Source: Candidatus Nanopelagicales bacterium (GTDB lineage: Bacteria > Actinomycetota > Actinomycetes > S36-B12). From it: a DNA stretch of 64,000 nucleotides. Below, one piece after another: positions 10,813 through 19,461 of this stretch. The translations under genes were made by a program, and so were the position numbers. The notes under the pieces are model-generated. The model did not search any database and was not told the DNA's origin. It worked only from the letters and a program-made list of their open reading frames with translations. How positions within the stretch are numbered: the stretch's first letter is position 1; every line of letters starts with the position of its first letter. The stretch covers positions 62,001 to 126,000 of the forward strand of contig JABAYF010000028.1 of assembly GCA_018609125.1 (NCBI GenBank). The letters are read 5' to 3'.

Positions 10813-11991
10813 ATGTTGCGATGGTTGACCGCGGGTGAATCCCATGGGCCAGCATTGGTCGCCATCGTTGAAGGCATACCGGCTGGCGTTCACGTGACTA
10901 CCGCAGATGTCGCCGAACAACTGCGCCGTCGCCGACTCGGCGTGGGTCGGGGCGCTCGAATGAAATTCGAAGCAGATCAGGTGACCATCCAAGGTGGTAT
11001 CCGTCATGGCCAGTCCATGGGTGGGCCCATTGCCATTGAGGTCGCTAACTCAGAGTGGCCCAAGTGGACAACGGTCATGTCGGCGGACCCGGTTGATGAA
11101 CAGGTGTTGGCTGAGCAAGCACGAAACGCTCCTCTCACTCGCCCCCGGCCCGGACATGCCGATCTGGTGGGAATGCAAAAGTATGGTTTTGACGATGCCC
11201 GTCCGGTCTTGGAGCGTGCCAGCGCCCGCGAAACAGCGGCGCGCGTGGCACTGGGTGCCGTGGCGCGGGCCATGCTGGCGCAGACAGGTCAGATCACGGT
11301 GCTCAGCCATGTGATCAGCATCGGGAGCGTGGCAGTTCCCGAGGGGACCCTGCCAGAGGCTGGTGATACCGATCGCATTGACGAGGACCCCGTGAGATGC
11401 GCTGATCCGGACACCTCGATCCTCATGCAGGAAGAAATCTCCCAGGCGCATCGAGATGGCGACACTCTCGGTGGTGTCATCGAGGTCGTCGCCTACAACC
11501 TGCCGCCGGGTTTGGGTAGCCATGTGCATTGGGACCGTCGACTCGATGCACGGCTGGCCGCTGCCCTCATGGGCATTCAAGCGATGAAGGGAGTGGAGGT
11601 GGGCGACGGCTTCGAACTCGCTCGTGTTCGCGGGTCGGCTGCCCAGGACGAAATCGTGCCCGGATCTGACGGCATAGAGCGAACCTCTGGTCGTTCAGGT
11701 GGCACCGAGGGCGGCATGTCTACCGGTGCGGTCCTCCGCGTGCGGTCGGCGATGAAACCCATCTCGACAATTCCTAAAGCGCTACGCACGGTGGATGTCA
11801 GCACCGGAGCGCAAGCCAAGGCGATCAATCAGCGCTCAGACGTGTGCGCGGTGCCCGCCGCTGGCGTGGTGGCCGAGGCCATGGTGTGTCTGGTCCTCGC
11901 TGACGCTCTACTAGAAAAATGTGGCGGCGATTCGGTGACTGAGACGTCACGAAATTTGAGTCAGTACCTGGCCCACCTGGCGATCCGATGA
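10813..11991 (+). CDS. aroC: Chorismate synthase
   Basis: FMN-dependent last step of the shikimate pathway, EPSP to chorismate. 392 residues. Family signatures are [40 protein letters not shown] and [13 protein letters not shown]. The ATG at 10813 follows GAGAGGA at 10797-10803; an in-frame ATG at 10789 lies inside the previous gene. Ends in an ATGA overlap with aroK. Confidence 0.96.
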   Translation: MLRWLTAGESHGPALVAIVEGIPAGVHVTTADVAEQLRRRRLGVGRGARMKFEADQVTIQGGIRHGQSMGGPIAIEVANSEWPKWTTVMSADPVDEQVLAEQARNAPLTRPRPGHADLVGMQKYGFDDARPVLERASARETAARVALGAVARAMLAQTGQITVLSHVISIGSVAVPEGTLPEAGDTDRIDEDPVRCADPDTSILMQEEISQAHRDGDTLGGVIEVVAYNLPPGLGSHVHWDRRLDARLAAALMGIQAMKGVEVGDGFELARVRGSAAQDEIVPGSDGIERTSGRSGGTEGGMSTGAVLRVRSAMKPISTIPKALRTVDVSTGAQAKAINQRSDVCAVPAAGVVAEAMVCLVLADALLEKCGGDSVTETSRNLSQYLAHLAIR

Positions 11992-12509
11992 CGGCCAGCA
12001 GCGCACCTCTTATTGTGCTCATCGGGGCACCCGGGGCCGGCAAAACTACCGTCGGTCGCGGCGTGGCGGCCAGACTCGACGTGGATTTCCTTGATACCGA
12101 TGCCATCGTGGAGCAGGTGGCCGGCAAACCCGTTGCCGACATCTTCATTTGTGATGGTGAACAGCATTTTCGCACCCTTGAGGCACACGCTGTTGTTGAA
12201 GCGCTGAACACCCACACCGGTGTGTTGTCGTTGGGCGGGGGAGCCATCATGGATCCGACAACCCGGTCCGCGCTGGTGGGTCACCGTGTGGTGTGGCTCA
12301 ATGTTGGTGCCGCTGATGCATCAAAGCGGGTGGGCATGACCGGTGCGCGTCCGCTGCTGCTCGGCAACGCGCACAGCCTGCTGGTGTCTCTCCTGGAACA
12401 ACGCCTGCCGCTCTATGAAGAAGCGGCCACCGTGCGTATCAACACCGATGGTCGTCCGATCGACGCCGTTGTCGACGAAGTCGTGTCCCTCCTTGTAGAA
12501 CAGGCTTAG
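11988..12509 (+). CDS. aroK: Shikimate kinase
   Basis: Phosphorylates shikimate at O3 using ATP. 173 residues; P-loop [11 protein letters not shown], substrate-binding Asp in LDTDAIVE, the GGGAIMDP loop, and the lid Arg in MTGARPLLL. Translation coupled to aroC by ATGA and followed directly by aroB. Confidence 0.95.
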   Translation: MTASSAPLIVLIGAPGAGKTTVGRGVAARLDVDFLDTDAIVEQVAGKPVADIFICDGEQHFRTLEAHAVVEALNTHTGVLSLGGGAIMDPTTRSALVGHRVVWLNVGAADASKRVGMTGARPLLLGNAHSLLVSLLEQRLPLYEEAATVRINTDGRPIDAVVDEVVSLLVEQA

Positions 12510-12511
12510 TG

Positions 12512-13603
12512 ATGACCACGACGCGAATCTCGGTACGCACCCCAGCCCCCTATGAAGTGATCGTGGGCCATGGACTCCTCGGCGAACTTGCTGCGCTGCT
12601 GGGCCCACGTGTTGACAAGGTCGCGGTTATCAATCCGGCCGGCCTAGCTGCCACGGGCGACGCCATTCGAGAAGATTTGGAAGCGCAGGGCTTTAAGGCC
12701 ATTGCGCTGGAGGTGCCTGACGGTGAGGAACAAAAAAACGCCGAGGTTGCCTCCTTCTGCTGGGGTGTTCTCGGCCAGGAAGGCTTCACTCGCACCGATG
12801 CCATCGTCAGCGTGGGTGGGGGCGCCACCACCGATCTGGCCGGTTTTGTTGCGGCCACGTGGCTTCGCGGTGTCGGCGTTGTCCACATTCCGACAACGGT
12901 TCTGGCCATGGTGGATGCTGCTATCGGCGGCAAGACCGGCATCAACACGCCCTCGGGGAAGAACCTCGTCGGCGCCATCCATGAACCGCGCGGAGTGCTG
13001 TGTGATCTGTCCGCGCTAGAAACCTTGGGGCACTTTGATGTGGTGGCCGGTCTCGCCGAGGCGATCAAGGCCGGTTTCATCGCCGACACCGAGATTCTCG
13101 CGCTTTTCGAAGCGAACCCACAGGCCTGTACCGATCCCACCACCGCGCAATTTCGTGAAGTGATCGAACGCGCGATTCGGGTGAAGGCCGATATCGTCGC
13201 CCACGATTTGCACGAGTCCCTTGATACACCCCTGGGTCGTGAAGTGTTGAACTACGGCCACACTTTTGGGCACGCTGTTGAGTTAGCCGAGAGGTACAGC
13301 TGGCGTCATGGGGCTGCGGTGAGCGTGGGCATGATGTTCGTGGCCGAGCTTGCCCGCCTCGCAGGCCATCTTGATGACGCCGGAGTGGAACAGCATCGAC
13401 GCATTTTGACCTCGGTGGGTTTGCCTGTCACGTATGGACCGGGTCAGTGGGACAAACTTCTTGGCGCCATGAAGGTGGACAAAAAAGCCCGGGGCGACCT
13501 GCTGCGATTTATTGTGCTCAATGAGCCGGGCAAACCTGCCCTGCTCGAAGGACCAGACCCCGTGCTCCTTGCGGCGGCCTACGCCGAGGTGAGCCAATCA
13601 TGA
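12512..13603 (+). CDS. aroB: 3-dehydroquinate synthase
   Basis: NAD- and metal-dependent cyclisation of DAHP to 3-dehydroquinate, second step of the shikimate pathway. 363 residues. Seen are DGEEQKN, GGGATTDLAGFVAATW, the long PTTVLAMVDAAIGGKTG box and the zinc-binding GHTFGHAVE. The ATG at 12512 is preferred over the GTG at 12509, which overlaps the aroK stop; ACAGG upstream is a weak SD. Ends in ATGA overlap with aroQ. Confidence 0.95.
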   Translation: MTTTRISVRTPAPYEVIVGHGLLGELAALLGPRVDKVAVINPAGLAATGDAIREDLEAQGFKAIALEVPDGEEQKNAEVASFCWGVLGQEGFTRTDAIVSVGGGATTDLAGFVAATWLRGVGVVHIPTTVLAMVDAAIGGKTGINTPSGKNLVGAIHEPRGVLCDLSALETLGHFDVVAGLAEAIKAGFIADTEILALFEANPQACTDPTTAQFREVIERAIRVKADIVAHDLHESLDTPLGREVLNYGHTFGHAVELAERYSWRHGAAVSVGMMFVAELARLAGHLDDAGVEQHRRILTSVGLPVTYGPGQWDKLLGAMKVDKKARGDLLRFIVLNEPGKPALLEGPDPVLLAAAYAEVSQS

Positions 13604-14049
13604 ACCCCGCACCCGTCACCATTTTGGTACTGAACGGACCCAATCTGAATCGACTTGGAACCCGCGAGCCACATATCTACGGCACCGACACGCTCACCGA
13701 CGTGCTCAACGCCTGTGCCCAGACGGCTGAGTCGTTGGGGCTGTCACTTGATGCACGGCAAAGTGATGACGAGGCAACCCTCATTTCTTGGGTGCACGAG
13801 GCTACCGATGCGCGCATGCCCATCATTATCAATCCTGCTGCTTTCACGCACTACTCCTATGCCCTTCGTGATGCCTTGGCCGCCCATCCGGGACCCAGCG
13901 TTGAGGTGCATCTGTCCAATCCGGCCGCCCGCGAGGACTTTCGCGCCACCTCGGTTATTTCACCGGTGGTCAGTGCAACGATCGCCGGACTCAAGGCCGA
14001 TTCCTACTCGTTGGCCGTGCGCGCCGTCGCATCACTGCTCGCGCAGTAG
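13600..14049 (+). CDS. aroQ: 3-dehydroquinate dehydratase, type II
   Basis: Converts 3-dehydroquinate to 3-dehydroshikimate as a dodecameric type II enzyme. 149 residues. The mobile active-site loop is NGPNLNRLGTREPHIYG (with the catalytic Arg/Tyr), followed by NPAAFTHYSYALRDAL and EVHLSNPAAREDFR (catalytic His region). ATGA-coupled to aroB. Confidence 0.95.
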   Translation: MNPAPVTILVLNGPNLNRLGTREPHIYGTDTLTDVLNACAQTAESLGLSLDARQSDDEATLISWVHEATDARMPIIINPAAFTHYSYALRDALAAHPGPSVEVHLSNPAAREDFRATSVISPVVSATIAGLKADSYSLAVRAVASLLAQ

Positions 14050-14060
14050 TTGCCGGGTCG

Positions 14061-15221
14061 ATGAGTCGCCACGCACTCCGGCGCACGCAAGCCTGGTCCG
14101 CAGCGGCCGAACAATCCGGGCTCCTCAATGGTGACCCAGGGATTCGATCTGGTGATGCGGACGGATTTCTCGTCACGTCACTGACGCATGTTCGGTACCT
14201 CACCGGCTTCTCCGGCAGCAACGCCGCCCTTATTCTCACCGATGGGGCAGCGATCTTGATCACCGATGGCCGTTACGTGACGCAGGCAGAGGTTGAAGCA
14301 CCCGATGTAGAGATTATGCTGTCTCGCAACGTGATGGCTGGTTTTGTAGATTTCGTTCGCGCGCAACCGGGTAGGCAGCAATGGTGGTGTGAGGCTGACC
14401 ATCTCAGCGCTGGTGAGTGGTTGGTTTTGGGCGCTGAAGATCGCCTCAGCATGCTCCCGCTGAAGGGTGCGGTGGAGTCTGTGCGCTTGATAAAAGATGA
14501 CGAGGAAATGGCGCATATTCGACACGCGTGTCAGATCAGTTCCACGGCGTTCATGGAGGTCATCGCCCGGGTTCAACCAGGCTGGACTGAGCGAGACCTT
14601 GCAGCGGCACTGGAATTTCAGATGCGCCACAACGGTGCCGATGGGGCAGCCTTCGACACGATTGTGGCTGCTGGCGATCACAGCGCACAACCACATCACC
14701 GGGCCACTGATCGCCCAATTCAGCTCGGTGACCTCGTCGTTGTGGACTGGGGGGCGAAGGTAAACGGCTATCACAGCGACCAGACACGCACGTTGGTAAT
14801 GGGCGCTGCCCGCGATTGGCAGCATGAACTGTTGACTCTGGTGCGAGCTAGTCAGCAGAGGGCGCTGACTTTGTTAGAACGCCATTTTTCAGCAGGGCCA
14901 GGCCCGGAATCATTTCCGGAGGTGAACCTGTCTGTGGCTACCTGCGATGTGGATCGTGCGGCACGGCAGGTGATTGTTGACGCCGGATTCGGGGAATATT
15001 TCGTACACGGCATCGGTCATGGCGTGGGGCTGGAGATACACGAGGCTCCGATGATGGGGGCTACCAGCGAAGGTATGCTCCTGTGTGGCTCTCCGGTCAC
15101 GGTTGAGCCCGGGGTGTACCTCGCCGGTCAAGGCGGGGTCCGCTGGGAGGATCTAGTTGTTGCGACGCGCAATGGCCTAGAGACTTTGACGCAGGCACCC
15201 CAGGACTGTGCATTTCAATAG
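14061..15221 (+). CDS. Xaa-Pro aminopeptidase-like M24B peptidase
   Basis: Dinuclear-metal aminopeptidase of the pita-bread fold removing N-terminal residues before proline; cytoplasmic. 386 residues: creatinase N-terminal domain (about 1-140), then M24 catalytic domain with metal ligands in VVDWGAKVNGYHSDQTRT (two Asp), HGIGHGVGLEIHE (His), VEPGVY and RWEDLVV (two Glu). Commonly found directly before efp in actinobacteria and firmicutes, as here, presumably because polyproline handling is shared. Substrate range (PepP versus PepQ) is not resolved. Confidence 0.9.
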   Translation: MSRHALRRTQAWSAAAEQSGLLNGDPGIRSGDADGFLVTSLTHVRYLTGFSGSNAALILTDGAAILITDGRYVTQAEVEAPDVEIMLSRNVMAGFVDFVRAQPGRQQWWCEADHLSAGEWLVLGAEDRLSMLPLKGAVESVRLIKDDEEMAHIRHACQISSTAFMEVIARVQPGWTERDLAAALEFQMRHNGADGAAFDTIVAAGDHSAQPHHRATDRPIQLGDLVVVDWGAKVNGYHSDQTRTLVMGAARDWQHELLTLVRASQQRALTLLERHFSAGPGPESFPEVNLSVATCDVDRAARQVIVDAGFGEYFVHGIGHGVGLEIHEAPMMGATSEGMLLCGSPVTVEPGVYLAGQGGVRWEDLVVATRNGLETLTQAPQDCAFQ

Positions 15222-15269
15222 CAGCGGTCGCGTGCTGTGTGCATCGCGGCAAAGGAAGGAATCGCCATC

Positions 15270-15833
15270 ATGGCATCGACCAATGACCTCAAGAACGGCA
15301 TCGTTCTTAACCTTGATGGCCAATTGTGGAGCGTGGTGGAGTTTCAGCACGTCAAGCCCGGCAAGGGCGGTGCATTCGTGCGTACCAAATTGAAGAATGT
15401 GCTCACCCACAAGGTGGTCGACAAGACCTTCAATGCTGGTATCAAGGTAGAAACGGCCACCGTGGACAAGCGGGAGATGCAGTACCTCTATCGCGACGGC
15501 GAGGACTTTGTCTTCATGGACGTACAAACCTACGATCAGCTGCCTGTCCCGGCCGCTACGGTCGGTGATGCAGCCAAGTTCCTCTTGGAGAACCAAACCG
15601 CCACCGTGGCCACCCATGAAGGTTCAGCGCTTTATGTGGAATTGCCTCCCTCAGTTGAACTCACCATCACCTATACCGAGCCGGGGTTGCAGGGCGATCG
15701 ATCCACGGGGGGCACGAAACCGGCCACCTTGGAGACCGGCGCGGAGATCGCAGTGCCGCTGTTCATTGAGTCCAATACCTTGGTCAAGGTGGACACCCGC
15801 GATGGTGGCTCCTATCTCGGTCGCGTCAACTAG
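15270..15833 (+). CDS. efp: Translation elongation factor P
   Basis: Three-domain tRNA mimic that rescues ribosomes stalled at polyproline. 187 residues, the standard length. The tip of domain I reads [15 protein letters not shown] with the conserved Lys at about residue 32. The ATG at 15270 has the strong SD AAGGAAGGA; in-frame GTG at 15237 is not needed. Two bases separate its stop from nusB. Confidence 0.97.
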   Translation: MASTNDLKNGIVLNLDGQLWSVVEFQHVKPGKGGAFVRTKLKNVLTHKVVDKTFNAGIKVETATVDKREMQYLYRDGEDFVFMDVQTYDQLPVPAATVGDAAKFLLENQTATVATHEGSALYVELPPSVELTITYTEPGLQGDRSTGGTKPATLETGAEIAVPLFIESNTLVKVDTRDGGSYLGRVN

Positions 15834-15835
15834 GC

Positions 15836-16264
15836 GTGGGTGCACGAAGCAAAGCCCGCAAACGCGCCCTGGATGTCTTGTACGAGGCCGATATTCGGGA
15901 GTGCGATATGACCACGGTTGCCCAGGAACATGGTGCTCGTCGACGCAGTGACGATGGGGCAGCGGTCCACCCCTACACAGATGAACTTGTCCTTGGTGTT
16001 TTCCAACACCAGGAACGCATTGATGAATTGCTTTCTACCTACTCCCACGGCTGGACCCTGTCCCGAATGCCCGCCCTGGATCGCAATATCTTGCGGATCT
16101 CCACCTTCGAACTCCTGTGGGGCGATGAAGTGCCCGGTGCCGTCGTGCTAGCTGAGGCAGTCACCTTGGCCAAGGAATTGTCAACCGATGAGTCACCGGC
16201 CTTCATTAATGGCCTGCTGGCGCGAATAAAAGACGTGCGACCGACCCTGGATTTAACTGATTAG
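15836..16264 (+). CDS. nusB: Transcription antitermination factor NusB
   Basis: All-helical RNA-binding protein that joins NusE(S10)/NusG in rRNA antitermination complexes. 142 residues. The N-terminus (ARSKARKRALDVLYEADI) and the later AVVLAEAVTLAKELSTDES, then FINGLL, are diagnostic. GTG start two bases after efp. The 3' end almost touches the tRNA gene on the other strand (stop 16262-16264; tRNA from 16267). Confidence 0.95.
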   Translation: MGARSKARKRALDVLYEADIRECDMTTVAQEHGARRRSDDGAAVHPYTDELVLGVFQHQERIDELLSTYSHGWTLSRMPALDRNILRISTFELLWGDEVPGAVVLAEAVTLAKELSTDESPAFINGLLARIKDVRPTLDLTD

Positions 16265-16266
16265 GG

Positions 16267-16340
16267 TGCCCCGGGTGGGATTCGAACCCACACTGGACGG
16301 TGTTTGAGACCGCTTCCTCTACCGGTTGGGATACCGGGGC
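16267..16340 (-). tRNA. tRNA-Leu (anticodon CAA), short variable region
   Basis: Read on the minus strand the 74 bases fold as a complete cloverleaf: acceptor GCCCCGG/CCGGGGC, D arm with GG in the loop and three good pairs, anticodon stem GCGGT/ACCGT with loop CTCAAAC (anticodon CAA at 16306-16304), variable region of only five bases (CCAGT), and T arm GTGGG-TTCGAAT-CCCAC. The discriminator is A and CCA is not encoded. CAA reads UUG Leu codons, but bacterial tRNA-Leu normally has a long variable arm, so this is a class I body with a Leu anticodon. I recall similar short Leu-type tRNAs in other actinobacteria, but cannot check this here. Confidence 0.9.
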
Positions 16341-16376
16341 GCTTGCGCCACAGCCTAGAGGCGGGGGAGGACACAC

Positions 16377-16389
16377 TACGCTGGCGGGT
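16377..16389 (+). promoter_or_regulatory. Putative -10 box of a leaderless pdtaR transcript
   Basis: TACGCT (16377-16382) followed by 7 bases and then GTG at 16390. There is no SD at usable distance from that GTG. The spacing would put transcription start at or next to the start codon. No clear -35 is visible. Confidence 0.4.
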
Positions 16390-16947
16390 GTGCTCCGGGT
16401 TTGCGTCGCCGAGGATGAAGCGATCATCCGGATGGATCTGGTCGAAATTTTGACCGAGGCCGGCTATGAAGTCGCTGGCAGCGTGGGCGATGGCGAGGCA
16501 GCGGTGGAACTTGTCGACACGTGTAAACCCGATGTTCTCCTCGTGGACATCGCCATGCCGCGACTTGACGGCCTTGCCGTGACCCGCCAGGTGGCGGCGC
16601 GCACAGCCGTGGTCGTCATCACCGCATTCGAGCAGCCGGCCTTGATCGATGAAGCCACTCGGGCAGGGGCCATGGGTTACCTGGTGAAGCCGGTGGGGCG
16701 CGGTGATGTTCAAGCGGCCGTAGAAATTGCCGCCGGGCGCTGGGCCATGACGGCGCAGCTCAGTGCCGAGGTGGCCGACCTCCAACAGCGTCTTGCTGAC
16801 CGCCGAGACGTTGACCGGGCGAAGGCGCAACTCATGCGGGAGGGCATGGCTGAGGATCTTGCCTACGCCGAACTGCGCCGTCGGGCCATGGATGCCCGCG
16901 CAACCCTGGGCGATGTGGCTCGCGAACTGCTGGCGGACCATCAGTAG
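16390..16947 (+). CDS. pdtaR: ANTAR-type response regulator (PdtaR-like)
   Basis: Response regulator acting on RNA: a receiver domain (about 1-120) with acidic pocket CVAEDEAIIRMD, phosphoacceptor Asp in VLLVDIAMPRLDG and Lys in YLVKPVG, then a coiled-coil and C-terminal ANTAR domain (DRRDVDRAKAQLMREG). 185 residues. In Mycobacterium the homologue Rv1626 is phosphorylated by PdtaS and acts by antitermination; no kinase lies nearby here. The frame stays open back to 16300 inside the tRNA, so those starts are excluded. GTG 16390 fits a leaderless mRNA; a CTG at 16381 with GGGGGAGG before it is an alternative. Confidence 0.9.
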   Translation: MLRVCVAEDEAIIRMDLVEILTEAGYEVAGSVGDGEAAVELVDTCKPDVLLVDIAMPRLDGLAVTRQVAARTAVVVITAFEQPALIDEATRAGAMGYLVKPVGRGDVQAAVEIAAGRWAMTAQLSAEVADLQQRLADRRDVDRAKAQLMREGMAEDLAYAELRRRAMDARATLGDVARELLADHQ

Positions 16948-17070
16948 GCCGGTAGGTAACGCGCGTGGGCCGAAAAGGTCACGGATTGGCAACCATCGTG
17001 CTTTCCGGAGCCGTCAACGCCATTTTTGAAGCCAAGCCAAGATAGGTTGCGTTTACCGTAATCCCACGAT

Positions 17071-17097
17071 GGCAGGAAGGTCTTGTGCTTTCCTGCC
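17071..17097 (+). promoter_or_regulatory. Hairpin in the livK 5' untranslated region next to the SD
   Basis: GGCAGGAAGGT (17071-17081) pairs with GCTTTCCTGCC (17087-17097) around a five-base loop, with two G-U wobbles. The AAAGGAG ribosome-binding site of livK begins four bases later. There is no U-run, so it is not a standard terminator; it may protect the mRNA 5' end or tune translation. Confidence 0.55.
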
Positions 17098-17114
17098 CAA
17101 AAAGGAGTTCATAT

Positions 17115-18446
17115 ATGAAGCGACGTATTGCTGGGTCGCTAGCCCTTGTTGGCGCCGCAAGCCTCGTGCTTGCCGCCTGCGGTGGCAGCAGCGACGATGG
17201 CGGGTCGGCGACTCCCTCGCCCACCGAGGAAACCACCTCGGCCACCGCATCACCAACCGAGGACCCAACCGGGGACTGCGCTAATGATCAGTTGATCATC
17301 GGCACGCTCCTCCCGGCCACCGGCGACCTGGCATTCCTCGGGCCGCCCGAGTACGCCGGTGTCGACCTAGCCGTCCAGGAGATTGACGCCGGCGGCGGTG
17401 TGCTAGGAAAGCCGATCATCAATGAGTTCGGCGACTCCGGCGACACCAAGACCGACCTTGCTAGCCAAACCATCGACTCACACATCTCTAAGGGTGTCCA
17501 GGTCGTCATCGGTGCGGCATCTTCGGGTGTAACCTCCACCATCCTGGAGAAGGCCACCGTCCAGAACGGCCTGCTGGTTATCTCACCGGCCAACACCGCA
17601 CCCAGCTTGACGACTGCTCCTGATGATGGCCTGTACTTCCGTACCGCGCCCTCCGATGTGCTCCAGGGTGCAGTAGTGGCCAACGAGGCAATCGGCCTCG
17701 GCTTGACCGCTGGTGCAAGCATCTCCCGCGACGATCCCTATGGCAATGGCCTTCGTGATGCGTTTGTGAAGGACTTCGAGGCAGCAGGTGGCACCATCAC
17801 CTCCAATCTGAAGTACGACCCGGCCGCACCCTCGTTTGAGGCTGAGGTCGCCGAGATGGCCGCTGGCAACCCTGAGTTCGTTCAGGTGGTCGGTTTCGAT
17901 GAGACCACCAAACTGCTCCAGGAAATGATCAAGCAGGGCATCGGCCCGCAGGATCTTCAGGTATTCCTCGTGGACGGCAACATCTCCACCACGGCTTACG
18001 CTGATTTCCCCGCTGGCACGATGAACGGCACGATCGCCACAGTTCCTACCGGTGATCCCAGCTCCGATTTCGATGCATTCAACGAGCGTCTGCTCACCGT
18101 CGATCCGGATCTGACCGACTTCGCCTACGGTGCACAGTCCTATGACGCCGCCATGCTGGTCGCCATCGCGGCCCAGTACGCCGGCTGTGCTGATGCCCGT
18201 GCCATTGCAGATAACCTGCCCATCATTGCCAATGAGGCACCGGGCAACGAGATTTGCAAGACCTGGGATGAGTGCAACGCGATCATCTCTGCAGGTGGCA
18301 CCCCGAACTTCGATGGCGCCACGGGCCCGCTGGACTTCAACGAGTACGGCGATCCCAAGGCAGCAACGATCTCCATCGTGGAGTTCACCAGCAACACTGA
18401 ATTCGAAGAGATCAACCAGGTAACAGCGGACGTGCCGTCCCCGTAA
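17115..18446 (+). CDS. livK: Branched-chain amino acid-type ABC transporter substrate-binding lipoprotein
   Basis: Type I periplasmic-binding fold protein (Leu/Ile/Val-binding family) tethered to the outside of the membrane. 443 residues. Signal peptide MKRRIAGSLALVGAASLVLA with lipobox LAAC at residues 19-22, a Ser/Thr/Glu-rich linker of about 30 residues, then the binding domain starting LIIGTLLPATGDLAFLG. SD AAAGGAG at 17101-17107 fixes the ATG at 17115. It faces the livFGMH genes tail to tail instead of sharing their operon. The ligand could also be another amino acid, an amide or urea. Confidence 0.92.
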   Translation: MKRRIAGSLALVGAASLVLAACGGSSDDGGSATPSPTEETTSATASPTEDPTGDCANDQLIIGTLLPATGDLAFLGPPEYAGVDLAVQEIDAGGGVLGKPIINEFGDSGDTKTDLASQTIDSHISKGVQVVIGAASSGVTSTILEKATVQNGLLVISPANTAPSLTTAPDDGLYFRTAPSDVLQGAVVANEAIGLGLTAGASISRDDPYGNGLRDAFVKDFEAAGGTITSNLKYDPAAPSFEAEVAEMAAGNPEFVQVVGFDETTKLLQEMIKQGIGPQDLQVFLVDGNISTTAYADFPAGTMNGTIATVPTGDPSSDFDAFNERLLTVDPDLTDFAYGAQSYDAAMLVAIAAQYAGCADARAIADNLPIIANEAPGNEICKTWDECNAIISAGGTPNFDGATGPLDFNEYGDPKAATISIVEFTSNTEFEEINQVTADVPSP

Positions 18447-18465
18447 GGGTCTGCATAATCCACAG

Positions 18466-18508
18466 GCGTGGCTCGACTCCCTCGGGGGTCGGGCCACGCT
18501 TTACGTTG
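18466..18508. terminator. Intrinsic terminator after livK
   Basis: GCGTGGCTCGAC (18466-18477) pairs with GTCGGGCCACGC (18488-18499), a 12-pair GC-rich stem with one wobble and a ten-base loop, followed by CTTTACGTT. It serves livK; stem symmetry would also hinder minus-strand readthrough. Confidence 0.8.
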
Positions 18509-18532
18509 TGGGTAGATGTGCTACACCGCGAC

Positions 18533-18588
18533 AGCAACGAAAACAGCCACCATCAACCGTGGCGTTTCATTCGGTTGATGGTGGCTGT
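18533..18588 (-). terminator. Intrinsic terminator after livF
   Basis: Perfect 16-base inverted repeat: ACAGCCACCATCAACC (18543-18558) and its complement at 18573-18588 around a 14-base loop. Read on the minus strand it lies 15 bases after the livF stop and is followed by TTTTCGTT, as expected for a rho-independent terminator. Confidence 0.85.
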
Positions 18589-18603
18589 CGTGCCCGAACA
18601 GGT

Positions 18604-19461
18604 TTAAGCCTTGGCGAGGGTACCCAGGTACAGTTCGACAACCTTGGGGTCGTTGGCCAATTCCTGACCGGTGCCGGTGTAGGCGTTGCTCCCTTGATCG
18701 AGCACGTATCCGCGGTCAACAATTTGCAGACAACGGCTAGCGTTTTGCTCCACGATAATGACGGTGACGCCGGTTTTGTTGATGTCGCGAACACGCACGA
18801 AAACCTCGTCTTGGAGCGACGGCGACAGGCCGGCGCTGGGTTCATCGAGGAGTAGAACGCTGGGGTCCATCATGAGCGCCCGACCCATGGCGACCATTTG
18901 GCGTTCGCCACCGGACAGGGAACCGGTGCGCTGCTTACGCCGTTCACCGAGGGCGGGAAAGATGTCGACGACTCGGTCAAAACTCTGGTCGAATTTTTTG
19001 GGTTGCTGGTAGCAGCCCACCTGCAGGTTCTCCTCGATGGTCAGTGAGGGGAACACGTTGTTGTTCTGGGGCACAAAGGCCACACCCATGGTGACGAGTT
19101 TGTCCGCTCGCAGGTTCGTGATGTCTTTGCCGCGCAGTGTGACGGTGCCTTCATGGACGCGAACGAGACCAAACATGGCCTTCAACAGCGTGGACTTGCC
19201 CGCTCCGTTGGGGCCGATGATGCCGACGAGCTCACCCTCGGTCGCGGTGAGATTACAGCCGTTGAGGATGTTCACGCCGGGGAAGTAGCCGGCGGTGAGC
19301 TCCTGGGCATGGATGAGGTAGTCAGCCGCATTTGGGTCCGCCGAGGCGGGGGCTTTCACGGCTTGACGCGCCTCTAGGTCAAGTTCAGTTTCAAATTCGT
19401 GCAGGTCCTCAGGGCCGGGAACATTATCGGGCGTTCCCGCCCTCGGGTCGAAGCCGCTCAT
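18604..19461 (-). CDS. livF: Branched-chain amino acid ABC transporter ATP-binding protein LivF
   Basis: Cytoplasmic ATPase subunit that with LivG powers the LivHM channel. 285 residues: Walker A GPNGAGKST, signature LSGGERQMVAMGRAL, Walker B VLLLDEPSAGLSP. The first ~50 residues form an acidic, proline-containing extension absent from the usual ~235-residue LivF. Start ATG has GAGGAGA upstream, so the extension appears genuine. Last gene of the minus-strand liv operon, overlapping livG by four bases. Confidence 0.94.
   Translation of the reverse strand: MSGFDPRAGTPDNVPGPEDLHEFETELDLEARQAVKAPASADPNAADYLIHAQELTAGYFPGVNILNGCNLTATEGELVGIIGPNGAGKSTLLKAMFGLVRVHEGTVTLRGKDITNLRADKLVTMGVAFVPQNNNVFPSLTIEENLQVGCYQQPKKFDQSFDRVVDIFPALGERRKQRTGSLSGGERQMVAMGRALMMDPSVLLLDEPSAGLSPSLQDEVFVRVRDINKTGVTVIIVEQNASRCLQIVDRGYVLDQGSNAYTGTGQELANDPKVVELYLGTLAKA

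Noticed and set aside
16300-16389. In-frame extension of pdtaR upstream to 16300
   Set aside because: This stretch overlaps the complete tRNA gene on the other strand; the receiver domain begins just after 16390.
17583-18497. 304-codon open frame antisense to livK
   Set aside because: It mirrors livK codon structure, runs through the livK terminator and shows no family motif.
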